A DNA stretch of 64,000 nucleotides from Paenisporosarcina sp. FSL H8-0542. GTDB lineage: Bacteria; Bacillota; Bacilli; Bacillales_A; Planococcaceae. Made by a program: the position numbers and the translations under genes. This document shows positions 53,081 to 61,604 of the stretch, piece after piece (position 1 is the first letter of the stretch; each line of letters begins with the position of its first letter). The DNA lies in NCBI RefSeq assembly GCF_038632915.1, contig NZ_CP152050.1, positions 1,271,001 through 1,335,000 on the forward strand. Reading direction: 5' to 3'. Below the pieces are notes generated by a model. That model was not told the origin of the DNA and did no database searches. It was given only the letters and a program-made list of their open reading frames with translations.

Positions 53081-53995
53081 TTAATGTAACTCATCCCAAA
53101 AATCATTTTCATGAACAATGATAATTTGAGAGCCTTCTTTTCGAAGTTGTACGGCTTTTTCAACTTTTCTGCCGTAGCAAGAAAAGGCCCAACAAGGATT
53201 GCCGTCATCGCCTACAATTAAGTAATCTGTCTTTTTGGTGACATTATTATTAAAAAGGCCACCCTGACTCAAAATAGTTTCTGCAATTTCGCTGCGCTTG
53301 GCCTTACCAGATATACCAGTGAATGAAAACGTTTTGTTTTCAAATGTAATGTCAGGACATACCGCGCAAATTCCACCAACTGAGTATTTGCTTTGTAAAT
53401 CCTTTATTTCAATTTCGTTTACGTTGTAAGAAGTCCTGGAATCTATGAAGTTGCCAAAAAAGGCTTTTAACATGTTTTTCTCATCTTCAGTTATGACACC
53501 ATCTTTTTTTGCTGCAACCAGTAAGCTATAGATTTCATCAAATGGATAGAACCCTTTTAATAAATCACGATCTTCCATCCATTCAGATAACTGATCGATT
53601 TCTTTTTCATTTATTTTGTTGTCAGACATTATCCCGTGTATGATTCCATGTAATTGTTGAAGGGAAGAAGTGATTAAATCATAAAAATTTTTAAACCCAT
53701 CATGATGAACAACATTCTCACAAAGCCACAAGATATCTTGAATCTCTTCATTCGTTAATTGATGGTCACTTAATGCTTCATCAATTACAGGAATGATTTC
53801 AGAAAAAGGGAACCTAGATTCAAAACGGCGGTGAAGGCTGCACCAGTTTACAACTTCGGACAACTCATCCTCGTTAACTACAACGTCGAATTGAACACCT
53901 TTAAGCATTCCGATTAATGAATTGACAGCTTTATGAATCTCGGCCGGGGCTGTAAATGCGCGATAGTCATACACTTCGTAAAAGTTCATTTTCAT
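53081..53995 (-). CDS. BRCT-domain protein
   Basis: 304 residues from ATG 53995, which has GGTGGAGG upstream; an earlier in-frame start at 54049 lacks one. The N-terminal 200 residues are helical, with repeated acidic stretches (NEDELSEVV, TNEEIQDIL, NEKEIDQLSEWM, TEDEKNMLKAFF) resembling TerB-like helical repeats. The C-terminus is a BRCT domain like that of NAD-dependent ligase: NKTFSFTGISGKAKRSEIAE, then GGLFNNNVTKKTDYLIVGDDG. It may bind DNA ends or nicks. Relatives annotated as BRCT/TerB proteins are known in prophages; role unknown. Confidence 0.75.
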   Translation of the reverse strand: MKMNFYEVYDYRAFTAPAEIHKAVNSLIGMLKGVQFDVVVNEDELSEVVNWCSLHRRFESRFPFSEIIPVIDEALSDHQLTNEEIQDILWLCENVVHHDGFKNFYDLITSSLQQLHGIIHGIMSDNKINEKEIDQLSEWMEDRDLLKGFYPFDEIYSLLVAAKKDGVITEDEKNMLKAFFGNFIDSRTSYNVNEIEIKDLQSKYSVGGICAVCPDITFENKTFSFTGISGKAKRSEIAETILSQGGLFNNNVTKKTDYLIVGDDGNPCWAFSCYGRKVEKAVQLRKEGSQIIIVHENDFWDELH

Positions 53996-54139
53996 CTTGA
54001 TTCCTCCACCACTTTTATTTTTCTTTGTTATTACAAATGGTAATAACATCCTTGTCTGTTTAAGTTAAAATTGCTATTTATTTGAAGTGAATCGGTAAAA
54101 TAAAATGAGCATGCCAAACATACTCATCAAATCTTATAA

Positions 54140-54556
54140 TTTATTATTTATCCTTTATCTTTTCGTACATGACCTCAAACATCTCCAATACATCTTCTTT
54201 TTCTTGCTGAAGTGAGCATGTTCGCGGCTGAAGACCCATTCCAAAACTGCTTGTTGGTACTCAGAGAGTCCTGATGTATCGCTAGCTGCCATCCTTCTTT
54301 GCCAATGTCATTTGTCTAATAATTTACTATTTCGGTATTATTCGTACGACCCAGCAAGTAATCGGTCGTAACTTCAAAGTAGTTCGTAATAAAGTCTAAA
54401 GTCTTTTGGGTCAGGAGTTCTTTTCCCGGATTCATAACCAGATAGGGTATTTGGTTTAACGCCAATTATTTCTGCAAATTTCTTCTGAGTTATATTTCTT
54501 GATAATCTTAGTCTTTTGATGTTTTTCCCTATAACTAATAGATATTCTACGGCCAT
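54140..54556 (-). pseudogene. Xre-family phage repressor, frameshifted
   Basis: ATG 54556 opens the HTH: IGKNIKRLRLSRNITQKKFA and IIGVKPNTLSGYESGKRTPD. A one-base shift near 54400 moves the rest to another frame: TLDFITNYFEVTTDYLLGRT, then a stop, then decayed sequence ending EMFEVMYEKIKDK at 54140. This is the cI-like repressor that ImmA would have cleaved. Loss of the repressor fits a dead prophage. Confidence 0.8.
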
Positions 54557-54628
54557 AAGAAATCTCCTTTCTAAAAAAATACCTATAAAATGTAGTTAAA
54601 TTTATCTCTATTCTTAGTTATAACCTAT

Positions 54629-54728
54629 ATTCTCTAATTGCGAAATAATAAATCGCAAATAGAGAATAAAAATGTTAACATTCTCATTTCGAGAAGATAT
54701 TATAAAGATAATAAATCGCAAAATGAGA
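54629..54728. promoter_or_regulatory. Divergent phage control region with operator palindromes
   Basis: Two large inverted repeats: ATTCTCTA-ATTGCGA ... TCGCAAAT-AGAGAAT (54629-54667) and TCTCATTTCG ... CGCAAAATGAGA (54682-54728). Both contain TAAATCGCAAA. They lie between the repressor and a rightward gene, where cI and Cro-type proteins bind. Confidence 0.7.
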
Positions 54729-54746
54729 TTTATGGAGGTGTTTCTG

Positions 54747-55107
54747 ATGGAACTTAATTTAGGGAAAGGGTTCGCGATATACGCATTGAAATTCAAAACT
54801 ATCGAGGTTTTAACATCACGGTCTCATTAAATGAAGAATTGTCCGTATTCGCAGGAAAATTAAATGCTCGCGAATTAAGAACTGCCATTTCAAATATCGT
54901 GTTAAACAAACAAAACATAAAGGGTTCCTGCCAGTATACAGCGAGCTTGAAACGCCTGTCGGTGAAAAATATGATGTCTACACGAATGAAAGCGTCGTAT
55001 TACAAGCGCACATAAATTACGACGCATCAGGTTTATCTACATTAATCAACGATCAAACGAAACAATTTGTTGTGATTGGTGATACAGTCCTTAACCAAAC
55101 AATGTGA
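54747..55107 (+). pseudogene. Early rightward phage gene, frameshifted
   Basis: ATG 54747 (GGAGGTG upstream) starts MELNLGKG; the frame then shifts to RDIRIEIQNYRGFNITVSLN and again to GFLPVYSELETPVGEKYDVY, ending DTVLNQTM at 55107. At least two indels. Composition is phage-like but the function is not recognised. Confidence 0.55.
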
Positions 55108-55143
55108 GCATGATTGCTCCAACTCCAATCTAATAAAAACATT

Positions 55144-55172
55144 CAAGGACGTCCATCCGGGCGTTCTTTTTG
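55144..55172 (+). terminator. Terminator before the holin
   Basis: AAGGACG and CGTTCTT with a CCATCCGGG loop, then TTTTTG. Confidence 0.65.
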
Positions 55173-55200
55173 TATACCCAAAACAGAAGGGATGATGAAA

Positions 55201-55660
55201 ATGTACACATTACTTTTAAACTCAGGGGGATTCAGTTTGGAACATTTGGATGTAGTACGCTTTTACTTATTCGGGGATGTGAAAATTTCTATACTTACTG
55301 GCATTGCTCATGTTTATCGACATTTTGACAGGCATCGCAAAAGCTATCAAGAACGGTAACTTGTGGAGCCGTAAAAGTCTGTTTGGATATGCTCGTAAAA
55401 TGTTTGTATTTGGTGTGATTATCTTAGCCAATATGATTGATCAAATACTGGGGATGGGGGGAGCAATCACTTATTCGGCTGTCATTTTTTATATCGCAAA
55501 TGAGGGATCGTCAATCCTGGAGAATTTAGCGCAGCTGGATGTTTTGGTACCGACAAACCTGGCAGAAAAACTGAAGGTTATTGAAGCGAGTCTGATAAAT
55601 TTCTTCCGGCTTGCAGTAACAAATTGGCGAAGAACTCATTGGGACGAAAGTGAATGCTGA
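55201..55660 (+). pseudogene. Phage holin, frameshifted near its start
   Basis: ATG 55201 gives MYTLLLNSGGFSLEHLDVVR and FYLFGDVK, then an indel near 55285 moves to the frame LALLMFIDILTGIAKAIKNG, SRKSLFGYARKMFVFGVIILANMID and a C-terminal hydrophobic stretch. This fits the toxin-secretion/phage-lysis holin family with three membrane helices. It lies before the amidase, as lysis cassettes do. Confidence 0.75.
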
Positions 55661-55681
55661 ATAAAAAGAAGGTGAGAAGTG

Positions 55682-56488
55682 ATGGTTGGAATTAATATCA
55701 GACATCGAACATTACCGGCCGATAAAGTGAAACTGAAATCTCCTTTTATAATGGAACCTGAACATATCACCATCCATAACACCTGGAATGATGCAACGGC
55801 CGAAAACGAATCAAAGTTCATGAGTAATAACAATACCGCGACATCATTCCATTACGCAGTAGTCCATACAGAAGCCGTTCAAATCATTCCTGAAAATCGA
55901 AATGTGTTTGCTGCAGGAGATGGTGCGAACGGTCCTGGTAATCGAAAGTCTATCCACATTGAAATCTGTTTTCGAAAAGTGGAGATTCACGATACAAACA
56001 AGCTGAAATCAATGCTATTAAATTAGTTGTATTAATCTTATAACGTCGCGGTTGGGGTATGGAACGAGTATGATACCACAATGATTGGTCAGGTAAAAAC
56101 TGCCCACACCGGGTTTTAGATGAAGGTCGTGGCGTTTCGTTTAGAAATGAAATTGAAAAGGCATTATTTGAAGCGTTGGAGCCTGTAGTCAAAGGTACCG
56201 CGACAATTGAAAAAGAGGAGGGAATTCCATTGAGTGATCTATTAAAATTGACTACTAACGAATGCATTACTGCGCGTGTTGAATAGATTCGAAGAAAAGG
56301 ATCCGGCACTTGGTACGGTGTGGCGAGAAAAGCTTGTAAATGGAACGTTTACGAAGGAAGACTCCCATGAAGTGTTGTGGGAAGCGATTGATCGTGGATA
56401 CATTACTGGCAAGATAGAAAACTTTCGAGAACACTCTTATGAGTGGTCTTTTTTGTCTAAATTTGTCGAAAGGCTTCATTATTTGTAA
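55682..56488 (+). pseudogene. N-acetylmuramoyl-L-alanine amidase (endolysin), degraded
   Basis: ATG 55682 opens MVGINIRHRTLPADKVKLKS and the amidase_2 motif MEPEHITIHNTWNDATAENE (zinc histidine), then SFHYAVVHTEAVQIIPENR and SIHIEIC. An indel near 55975 and later stops break the rest: SKSGDSRYKQAEINAIKL, HNDWSGKNCPHRVLDEGRG and EEKDPALGTVWREKLVNG end at about 56488. It was a CwlA/XlyA-type endolysin. Confidence 0.82.
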
Positions 56489-56541
56489 ATCATTGCTATA
56501 TTAAAAAAGTCTGAATTAAAAAGTTTAAAGGGGATAAAGAT

Positions 56542-57483
56542 ATGAGACTTAGAGAAAAGGTGAAATTACTTCAAGACAATGTGTACTTTTTAAATGTAAA
56601 TCATGTTATTACAAATAACAGATATGAAATAACCGACTTTACAAAATTGTATAAATCAATAAAGAATATAGAGGGCCTTGGATTTTTGGAGGAAGATATT
56701 CAGCATTTAAATGAGAATCTTGGACATATATTTAATGATAAATCCGATAGAGTGCTTGTTGACAACGAAGGATTAAATAGTTTAATTAAAATTGTTAATA
56801 CCATGAGAGTAAAAGTTATTGCTGTGATTCAAGCACTAAAGGAATCTATCCCGAACCAAGATGAAAATTCAGTAAGTATAAAATTACCTCCATACACTGA
56901 TTTATCACAGGTTTCAACATTTGTTAAGGATATTGACAAAATACTTAATCAATCTCTAATAAATGAGTACAAAAGTACAGTTAGATTTCAAAATTTTGAT
57001 ACTGGATCAAGTTGGATAGAAATTGTATTAGAAAATCAAGCTTCTGTTTTATTTTTAGGGAGAATGATAACTAGTGCGTACAATTTTTTACAAAACCAAT
57101 ATTTACAATTAAAACAATCACAACATACAATAACTGCACTTGAAATAGATTCTGCTGCAAAACAATTAGTGTTGAAAGCTCTAGAAGATAACATTAAAAC
57201 ACAATCAAGATTGAACGCAAAACTCTTAATGGATGAATTTGATATAAATGGAAACCAAAACGAATATCATGGTCAATTATCACACTCAATCCAAAAATTA
57301 GCTGAATTACTCCACAAAGGAACAGAAATTCATACGGCTCTTAATGCTCCTGAAGAAACAAAACAAGTTTTCCCGGATCCAAATGAATCACGAAAATTAA
57401 TTGAAAACACAGTAAAGTTATTACCTGAAAATCCTTCTGAAGACCAAGGCGTTCAAGAAGATACGGTACAAAACGATGAGTAA
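56542..57483 (+). CDS. Hypothetical cargo protein next to the phage right end (313 residues)
   Basis: Intact, with AAAGGGG upstream of ATG 56542 and a terminator after it. It is soluble and mostly helical: coiled segments at 30-60, 90-115 and 180-260, a central beta part (STVRFQNFDTGSSWIEIVLE) and an acidic tail. No family is recognised. Position between lysis genes and attachment site is where temperate phages often carry lysogenic-conversion or superinfection-exclusion genes. Intactness among pseudogenes suggests it is expressed on its own. Confidence 0.65.
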   Translation: MRLREKVKLLQDNVYFLNVNHVITNNRYEITDFTKLYKSIKNIEGLGFLEEDIQHLNENLGHIFNDKSDRVLVDNEGLNSLIKIVNTMRVKVIAVIQALKESIPNQDENSVSIKLPPYTDLSQVSTFVKDIDKILNQSLINEYKSTVRFQNFDTGSSWIEIVLENQASVLFLGRMITSAYNFLQNQYLQLKQSQHTITALEIDSAAKQLVLKALEDNIKTQSRLNAKLLMDEFDINGNQNEYHGQLSHSIQKLAELLHKGTEIHTALNAPEETKQVFPDPNESRKLIENTVKLLPENPSEDQGVQEDTVQNDE

Positions 57484-57502
57484 TAAATTTTACAAGAAAT
57501 AT

Positions 57503-57529
57503 GGAATCCTATAGAGGGTTCCTTTTTTT
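57503..57529 (+). terminator. Terminator after the cargo gene
   Basis: GGAATCC-TATAGA-GGGTTCC followed by eight T. Confidence 0.75.
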
Positions 57530-57733
57530 TATATCAAAACCTTAACAAAACATATATTGTTGAGGTTTCATACTCCACTCTCATCATTCTATTGAAACCT
57601 TACATATTTAATAATTAACCACGAATGCTAATATTAATTTGGAGAACAGCTTTTCCACGAATAGAGGTAAAGTAGGGATAGCAATCAGTGTTATGCTATT
57701 ATAGTTCCGTAATAGGTTTCCTGATTAAAATAA

Positions 57734-57753
57734 TTTTACACATTTTTTACACA
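57734..57753. repeat. Integrase arm-type repeat, right
   Basis: Identical over 20 bases to 49457-49476, 50-70 bases inside the right end of the decayed prophage. The pair supports the element borders. Confidence 0.7.
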
Positions 57754-57804
57754 AGAATACTTAATAAACTTGTTATATAAGAAGTTTTCTACTATTGTAG
57801 ATGT

Positions 57805-57816
57805 CCTCCTGGGACG
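57805..57816 (+). repeat. Right attachment remnant of the prophage (tRNA-Arg 3' end)
   Basis: CCTCCTGGGACG equals the last 12 bases of tRNA-Arg. A perfect terminator follows 18 bases later, as expected after the original tRNA gene, so this is the ancestral chromosomal tRNA 3' end pushed away by both insertions. Confidence 0.8.
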
Positions 57817-57833
57817 AAATTAAAACAGTACGG

Positions 57834-57867
57834 AAAAAACCTTCTATTATATTTAGGAGGTTTTTTT
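57834..57867 (+). terminator. Original terminator of the tRNA-Arg gene
   Basis: AAAAAACCTTCT and AGGAGGTTTTTT pair with one mismatch. It is now 34 kb from the tRNA 5' exon. Confidence 0.8.
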
Positions 57868-58064
57868 GTGCCAAACACTAGGCATTCAATGATTCAATCC
57901 ATTTGCTGATGAAATATATTTGAGTCTAAAACAGAGTTGTTGAAGTGATGATATAATAGGGTAATCAGAAAGATTAGGTAGTCACGTACCAAATTGTAAA
58001 GAAGGTATCCGAAACTTCTTCCTGTGTTAAAATTCGGAACCAGTATCTATTGGAGGGTGTTAAT

Positions 58065-58274
58065 GTGAATAAAAAGTGGACTATTGAAAATATCAGAGAA
58101 TATGTCAAGAAGAATTCAGATTGTGAATTACTTTCTAAAGAGTATGTAGGATACTCTCAAAAATTGCTGTTTAAATGTTCATGTGGAAATAATTTTGAAA
58201 AAACTTTTACTAAATTTAAAGGTAGTAATCAGAAAAAATGTCCAAATTGTTCAGAAAATAGGGCTTCACGTTAA
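58065..58274 (+). CDS. Small zinc-ribbon protein
   Basis: 69 residues from GTG 58065 with GGAGGG nine bases upstream. It has a short helix (WTIENIREYVKKNSDCELLS) and two CxxC knuckles: FKCSCGNNF and KKCPNCSEN. This unit commonly occurs as a repeated DNA-recognition module before phage and homing-type endonucleases, but here it stands alone. It could be a truncated endonuclease. It lies 84 bases before the PD-(D/E)XK endonuclease gene. Confidence 0.65.
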   Translation: MNKKWTIENIREYVKKNSDCELLSKEYVGYSQKLLFKCSCGNNFEKTFTKFKGSNQKKCPNCSENRASR

Positions 58275-58357
58275 ATCCTATAGCAACTCTTAGTCAATGG
58301 TTGTCCTTGGAAATATGACTAACAATAGGTAAACTAAAAACTTTGAGGTGGTGTGTT

Positions 58358-58801
58358 ATGGAGCATCATACAAAAAACAAAGGGGATTTAGGTGTACTTA
58401 AAGCGCAAGCGGACTTATGTTCAAAAGGTTATTTGATTCTTACTCCATTATCAGAACATACTCCATTTGATCTTGTTGCTTATAAAGATGGAGACTTCAT
58501 TCGAATTCAGGTCAAATATAGAAGTATAAACTCTAAAGGCTTTCTATTTGTAAGATTTAGCTCGTCTTATAGTACTTCTAAAGGGTATTGCGAAAATCCA
58601 GTTGATAAAAATCAAATAGACTTGTATTGTGTTTACTGTCCAGATACAGACAGATGTTATTATTTTGATCCGAAAAAATTTAACAGCACTGTAAATATTA
58701 GAATAAACAAATCACTTAATAAACAGTGTAAGAATATACATTACGCAGATGATTACTTATCAATTCCGACAATATTTTTAGAAAAAACCAGACAAGAATA
58801 A
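58358..58801 (+). CDS. PD-(D/E)XK homing-type endonuclease, I-Ssp6803I-like
   Basis: 147 residues from ATG 58358 with GAGGTGG upstream; the in-frame start at 58343 overlaps that site. Motifs: KGDLGVLKAQADLCSKGYLI (acidic E/D helix), LSEHTPFDLVAYKDGDFIRI and QVKYRS, giving the D...QxK nuclease signature, then NQIDLYCVYCPDTDRCYYFD. This matches the group-I-intron-linked PD-(D/E)XK family, typified by I-Ssp6803I from a tRNA-fMet intron. It sits about 540 bases past the original 3' end of an intron-split tRNA, so it may be the matching homing enzyme. Confidence 0.85.
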   Translation: MEHHTKNKGDLGVLKAQADLCSKGYLILTPLSEHTPFDLVAYKDGDFIRIQVKYRSINSKGFLFVRFSSSYSTSKGYCENPVDKNQIDLYCVYCPDTDRCYYFDPKKFNSTVNIRINKSLNKQCKNIHYADDYLSIPTIFLEKTRQE

Positions 58802-58804
58802 AAC

Positions 58805-58871
58805 CTTCTTTATCTAAAAGTGAATTGATCACATAACGCATGTGACTTCACTTTGGTAAAGAAGTTTTTTT
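58805..58871 (+). terminator. Long terminator after the endonuclease
   Basis: CTTCTTTA...AAAGTGAA pairs with TTCACTTT...TAAAGAAG and is followed by seven T. Confidence 0.75.
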
Positions 58872-58963
58872 ATTACAAAATTCGACATATTGGAAATGTC
58901 TGTTGCGGAAGAAGTATAATTCTCCCTAGAAGAACTTTGGTTCCATGGAAAGGAGGAAATTCA

Positions 58964-60199
58964 GTGTTAGAAACGTTGTTGTTAAATATCTTATTTTTAA
59001 TTTTCCCTCTACTGTTGTTCGTGATTTTCTTTGATAATCGCAAACATTTTTATAATATTGTATTTCTCATTGCCTTTGCCATGATTTCGATGATTTTATG
59101 TATGGTGTATCCCATTCATCTGGATATAGGTTTTATTTTTGATTTGCGGTATATCCCGTTTATTATCGTTGCATTATATGGAGGTTATTGGAAGGTTCTG
59201 CCTCTTTTTTTCGTCTTGAACGTTTATCGTTTTATGATTGGTGGGGAGGGAACAATTCAATCCCTTTTATTTTCATCCTCCATTTTCATGATTGTGCCTT
59301 TTTGGAGTAAAATATTTCTTCGAGTAAACACGCAAAAACGAATACTTATTGGTGTTTCGGCAGCGATATTCACGATGGGATTTTACTTAACGACGCTCAG
59401 TACATTTTTTGATGTATTAACACAGGAGTTCTGGTTGCTGGCATTTTATTCCCTTACCACTCATGTTGTTGTCATTATCCTGATTATGTTGATGATCGAA
59501 AAAGCACTCGATAATATTAAGAGCCGCGAAAATTTCCTTCACGCAGAACGGCTTCATGTGATGAGTGAGCTTACGGCAAGTGTGTCGCATGAGATTAGAA
59601 ACCCTCTGACTGTGACCAATGGTTTCTTGCAGCTATTGAAGGAATCAAAGAATGTATCGGTAGATGAAAAAATGTACATCGATTATTCGTTGAAAGAATT
59701 GGAACGTGCCGAACAAATTGTGAGTGATTTTCTAGCATTTGCGAAACCGCAATCTGAAAACATGGTGTATGCCAATTTAGAAGAAGAATTTAGGTACGTG
59801 AAAAATATTCTAATGCCTTATGCTAAAATGAATCGTGTCGAAATTGAATGTAATTTTACAAATACACTGAAGTTGAAATACGATAAAAATCAAATGCAAC
59901 AGTGTCTTTTGAATTTATTAAAAAATGGAATAGAAGCAATGAAAGAAAACGGTGGAATTTTGACAATTGAGGTATGTGATTTCGATCAAAACATTATCTT
60001 AACCGTTAAAGATAGTGGCATTGGAATGACGGAGGATGAAATAAAGAATTTGGGCAAACCTTATTACTCAACAAAAAAAGAAGGTACAGGCCTTGGTATG
60101 TTAATGGTGTATGGAACGATCTGCAAAGTTAAAGGTAAAATTGATGTTGAAAGTAAAAAAGGTAAAGGAACTACTTTCACGATTACAATTCCAGTTTGA
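58964..60199 (+). CDS. Sporulation-type sensor histidine kinase (KinB-like)
   Basis: 411 residues from GTG 58964 with AAAGGAGG upstream. Five or six membrane helices (1-190) include DLRYIPFIIVALYGGYW, typical of the 5TM-LYT sensor. HisKA follows with SELTASVSHEIRNPLTVTNG (phospho-histidine), then HATPase boxes NLLKNGIEAM, DSGIGMTEDEI and GTGLGM. It probably feeds the Spo0 phosphorelay, as KinB does; signal unknown. No response regulator is adjacent, which is usual for such kinases. Confidence 0.9.
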   Translation: MLETLLLNILFLIFPLLLFVIFFDNRKHFYNIVFLIAFAMISMILCMVYPIHLDIGFIFDLRYIPFIIVALYGGYWKVLPLFFVLNVYRFMIGGEGTIQSLLFSSSIFMIVPFWSKIFLRVNTQKRILIGVSAAIFTMGFYLTTLSTFFDVLTQEFWLLAFYSLTTHVVVIILIMLMIEKALDNIKSRENFLHAERLHVMSELTASVSHEIRNPLTVTNGFLQLLKESKNVSVDEKMYIDYSLKELERAEQIVSDFLAFAKPQSENMVYANLEEEFRYVKNILMPYAKMNRVEIECNFTNTLKLKYDKNQMQQCLLNLLKNGIEAMKENGGILTIEVCDFDQNIILTVKDSGIGMTEDEIKNLGKPYYSTKKEGTGLGMLMVYGTICKVKGKIDVESKKGKGTTFTITIPV

Positions 60200-60211
60200 A
60201 AAATCATGAAG

Positions 60212-60239
60212 GAGTGTGCATAAATGCACACTCTTTTCT
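60212..60239 (+). terminator. Terminator after the kinase
   Basis: GAGTGTGCAT-AA-ATGCACACTC hairpin with TTTTCTT. Confidence 0.85.
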
Positions 60240-60293
60240 TATTATCTTTGCTCTGTTAAAAGGTACGGTTGTTTAATGTAAACTTGCGTTCCG

Positions 60294-60363
60294 CATGAGC
60301 CAACAAGTATGAAAATCACATACTTGTGGGTCTCACGATTGGGCCCACACGAAGTGGCTCATG
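60294..60363. repeat. Nested inverted repeat
   Basis: CATGAGCCA (60294) and TGGCTCATG (60355-60363) enclose ACAAGTATG/CATACTTGT. A GACACGATGTCGGGG hairpin lies just after. Open frames through it are low-complexity shadows. Confidence 0.6.
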
Positions 60364-60490
60364 AAGGCGTTCCGACACGATGTCGGGGCTTAGCTTACAT
60401 GCTATGCGCAAATGCACTCTTCCTATTTATATCAACAACATTATTTAACGTGGTTTTTCTATCGTCTAATAACCATATTGTTAATAGTAA

Positions 60491-60592
60491 GGAATCTGGG
60501 CCACTCCTGCGGAAAAACGGGCTGGCAAGACCCCGCAGAGAGGTACGAGCGAGGAGGCTTGCCAGTTCGTCCGCGGAAAGGGCACAGATTCC
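60491..60592. repeat. Bacillales-type intergenic repeat
   Basis: GGAATCTG (60491-60498) and CAGATTCC (60585-60592) border a GC-rich core with CTGGCAAG (60522-60529) and CTTGCCAG (60558-60565) and CTGCGG/CCGCGG parts. It resembles a dispersed intergenic repeat common in Bacillus-like genomes; I recognise the style, not a named family. Confidence 0.55.
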
Positions 60593-60790
60593 TTCTTTCT
60601 GTAATATCAACCGTGAAAATTAACATACCCATTTTCTTTTACATGTAAATTTCCATTTTACAGGATTTAGAGGAAGGAATTACTATATTAAAATATCTTT
60701 ACAATTATATTACAGTCTTTTAATATGAGTTTTGAAGATTATAAGAAATCACTATAATTTTACATTTTTGGACCAGGGAGAGTACATAGC

Positions 60791-61486
60791 GTGAAAAAAA
60801 CATTAAAAGCATTGCTTCCATTAATTTTGCTTGTCACCGGAGTTTTAGTGGGGTGCAGTGAAGATCAAACAACTGCTAAAGAAGTCGATCCTTCAAAAGC
60901 GGAACAGAAAGAAGTTTCCAATAAAAAAGAAGATGTCAGCGAACCGGTAACGGATGAAAATGGCCGAGTACTTTTAACAGAAGTTGGGCAAAAAGTGAAG
61001 GAAGAGGATGGAACTTCTGTAGAATTGCTGAAAATTAAAGAGGTCAATCAAAGTGTGGACATAGCACCTGTAAAAGTTGTTGTGACAAACATGAAAGTCA
61101 TCCAACTAACAGATATTCATCCTGATAACACAGACTATTTACTCCAATTCATGAATGCTTCGGAATTGCCAGAGGAACTTAATTATATTCAAATAAATTA
61201 TTCAGCTGAAAATACATCTGATAAAAATATTGGATGGAACGGAATCAGTACAATCGTTACGAATACGGGCGAGCAACTGGATGCAATGGGCAATGACTTC
61301 ATTTGGGAAGAAAATGGCTTTGATAGTACTTTTTATGGGAAGACCAAACATGAAGGAACAATCGGAGTTTTTACCACCAGCAATGTTGATGAATTGAAAT
61401 CATTGAAGTTCATTATCAGCTCAAGCTATGACGAAGACACGTATGAAGATATTACTAGTGAACAACAAGCTGAATTCGGTTTTTAA
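60791..61486 (+). CDS. DUF5068-like secreted lipoprotein
   Basis: 231 residues from GTG 60791 with GGGAGAG upstream. A lipoprotein signal ends in the lipobox LVGC (Cys 22). A charged linker (25-50) leads to a beta-rich domain (60-231; VVVTNMKVIQLTDIHPDN and EELNYIQINYSAENTSDKNI), similar to the DUF4352/DUF5068 immunoglobulin-like domains. It should be anchored to the outer face of the membrane. Function unknown. A terminator follows. Confidence 0.75.
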   Translation: MKKTLKALLPLILLVTGVLVGCSEDQTTAKEVDPSKAEQKEVSNKKEDVSEPVTDENGRVLLTEVGQKVKEEDGTSVELLKIKEVNQSVDIAPVKVVVTNMKVIQLTDIHPDNTDYLLQFMNASELPEELNYIQINYSAENTSDKNIGWNGISTIVTNTGEQLDAMGNDFIWEENGFDSTFYGKTKHEGTIGVFTTSNVDELKSLKFIISSSYDEDTYEDITSEQQAEFGF

Positions 61487-61531
61487 TCACTGATTGAGTT
61501 TTTACTCCAAGAAGAATACAAATAATGAAGA

Positions 61532-61561
61532 AAGGATGTGCTGAGAAGCACATCCTTTTTT
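61532..61561 (+). terminator. Terminator after the lipoprotein gene
   Basis: AAGGATGTGC and GCACATCCTT stem, then TTTT. Confidence 0.88.
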
Positions 61562-61604
61562 CAATTTGTGCTACTATAAACGCAAGAGAAAGGCGGAATC
61601 CACA

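Larger units (their letters stand above)
49324..57816. mobile_element. Decayed prophage of about 8.5 kb at the same tRNA
   Basis: It lies between the right 121-bp repeat and a 12-bp tRNA 3'-end match at 57805-57816. Gene order is phage-like: integrase (minus strand, beside the tRNA end), ImmA peptidase, cargo, repressor, divergent promoter, then lysis genes. Integrase, repressor, early gene, holin and amidase all carry frameshifts or deletions. All replication, head and tail genes are missing. Cargo genes are intact, which suggests selection on them. Confidence 0.8.

Noticed and set aside
60309-60648. Open frames of 78-104 codons after the kinase gene
   Set aside because: They are translations of the inverted intergenic repeats on both strands and have no start signals.
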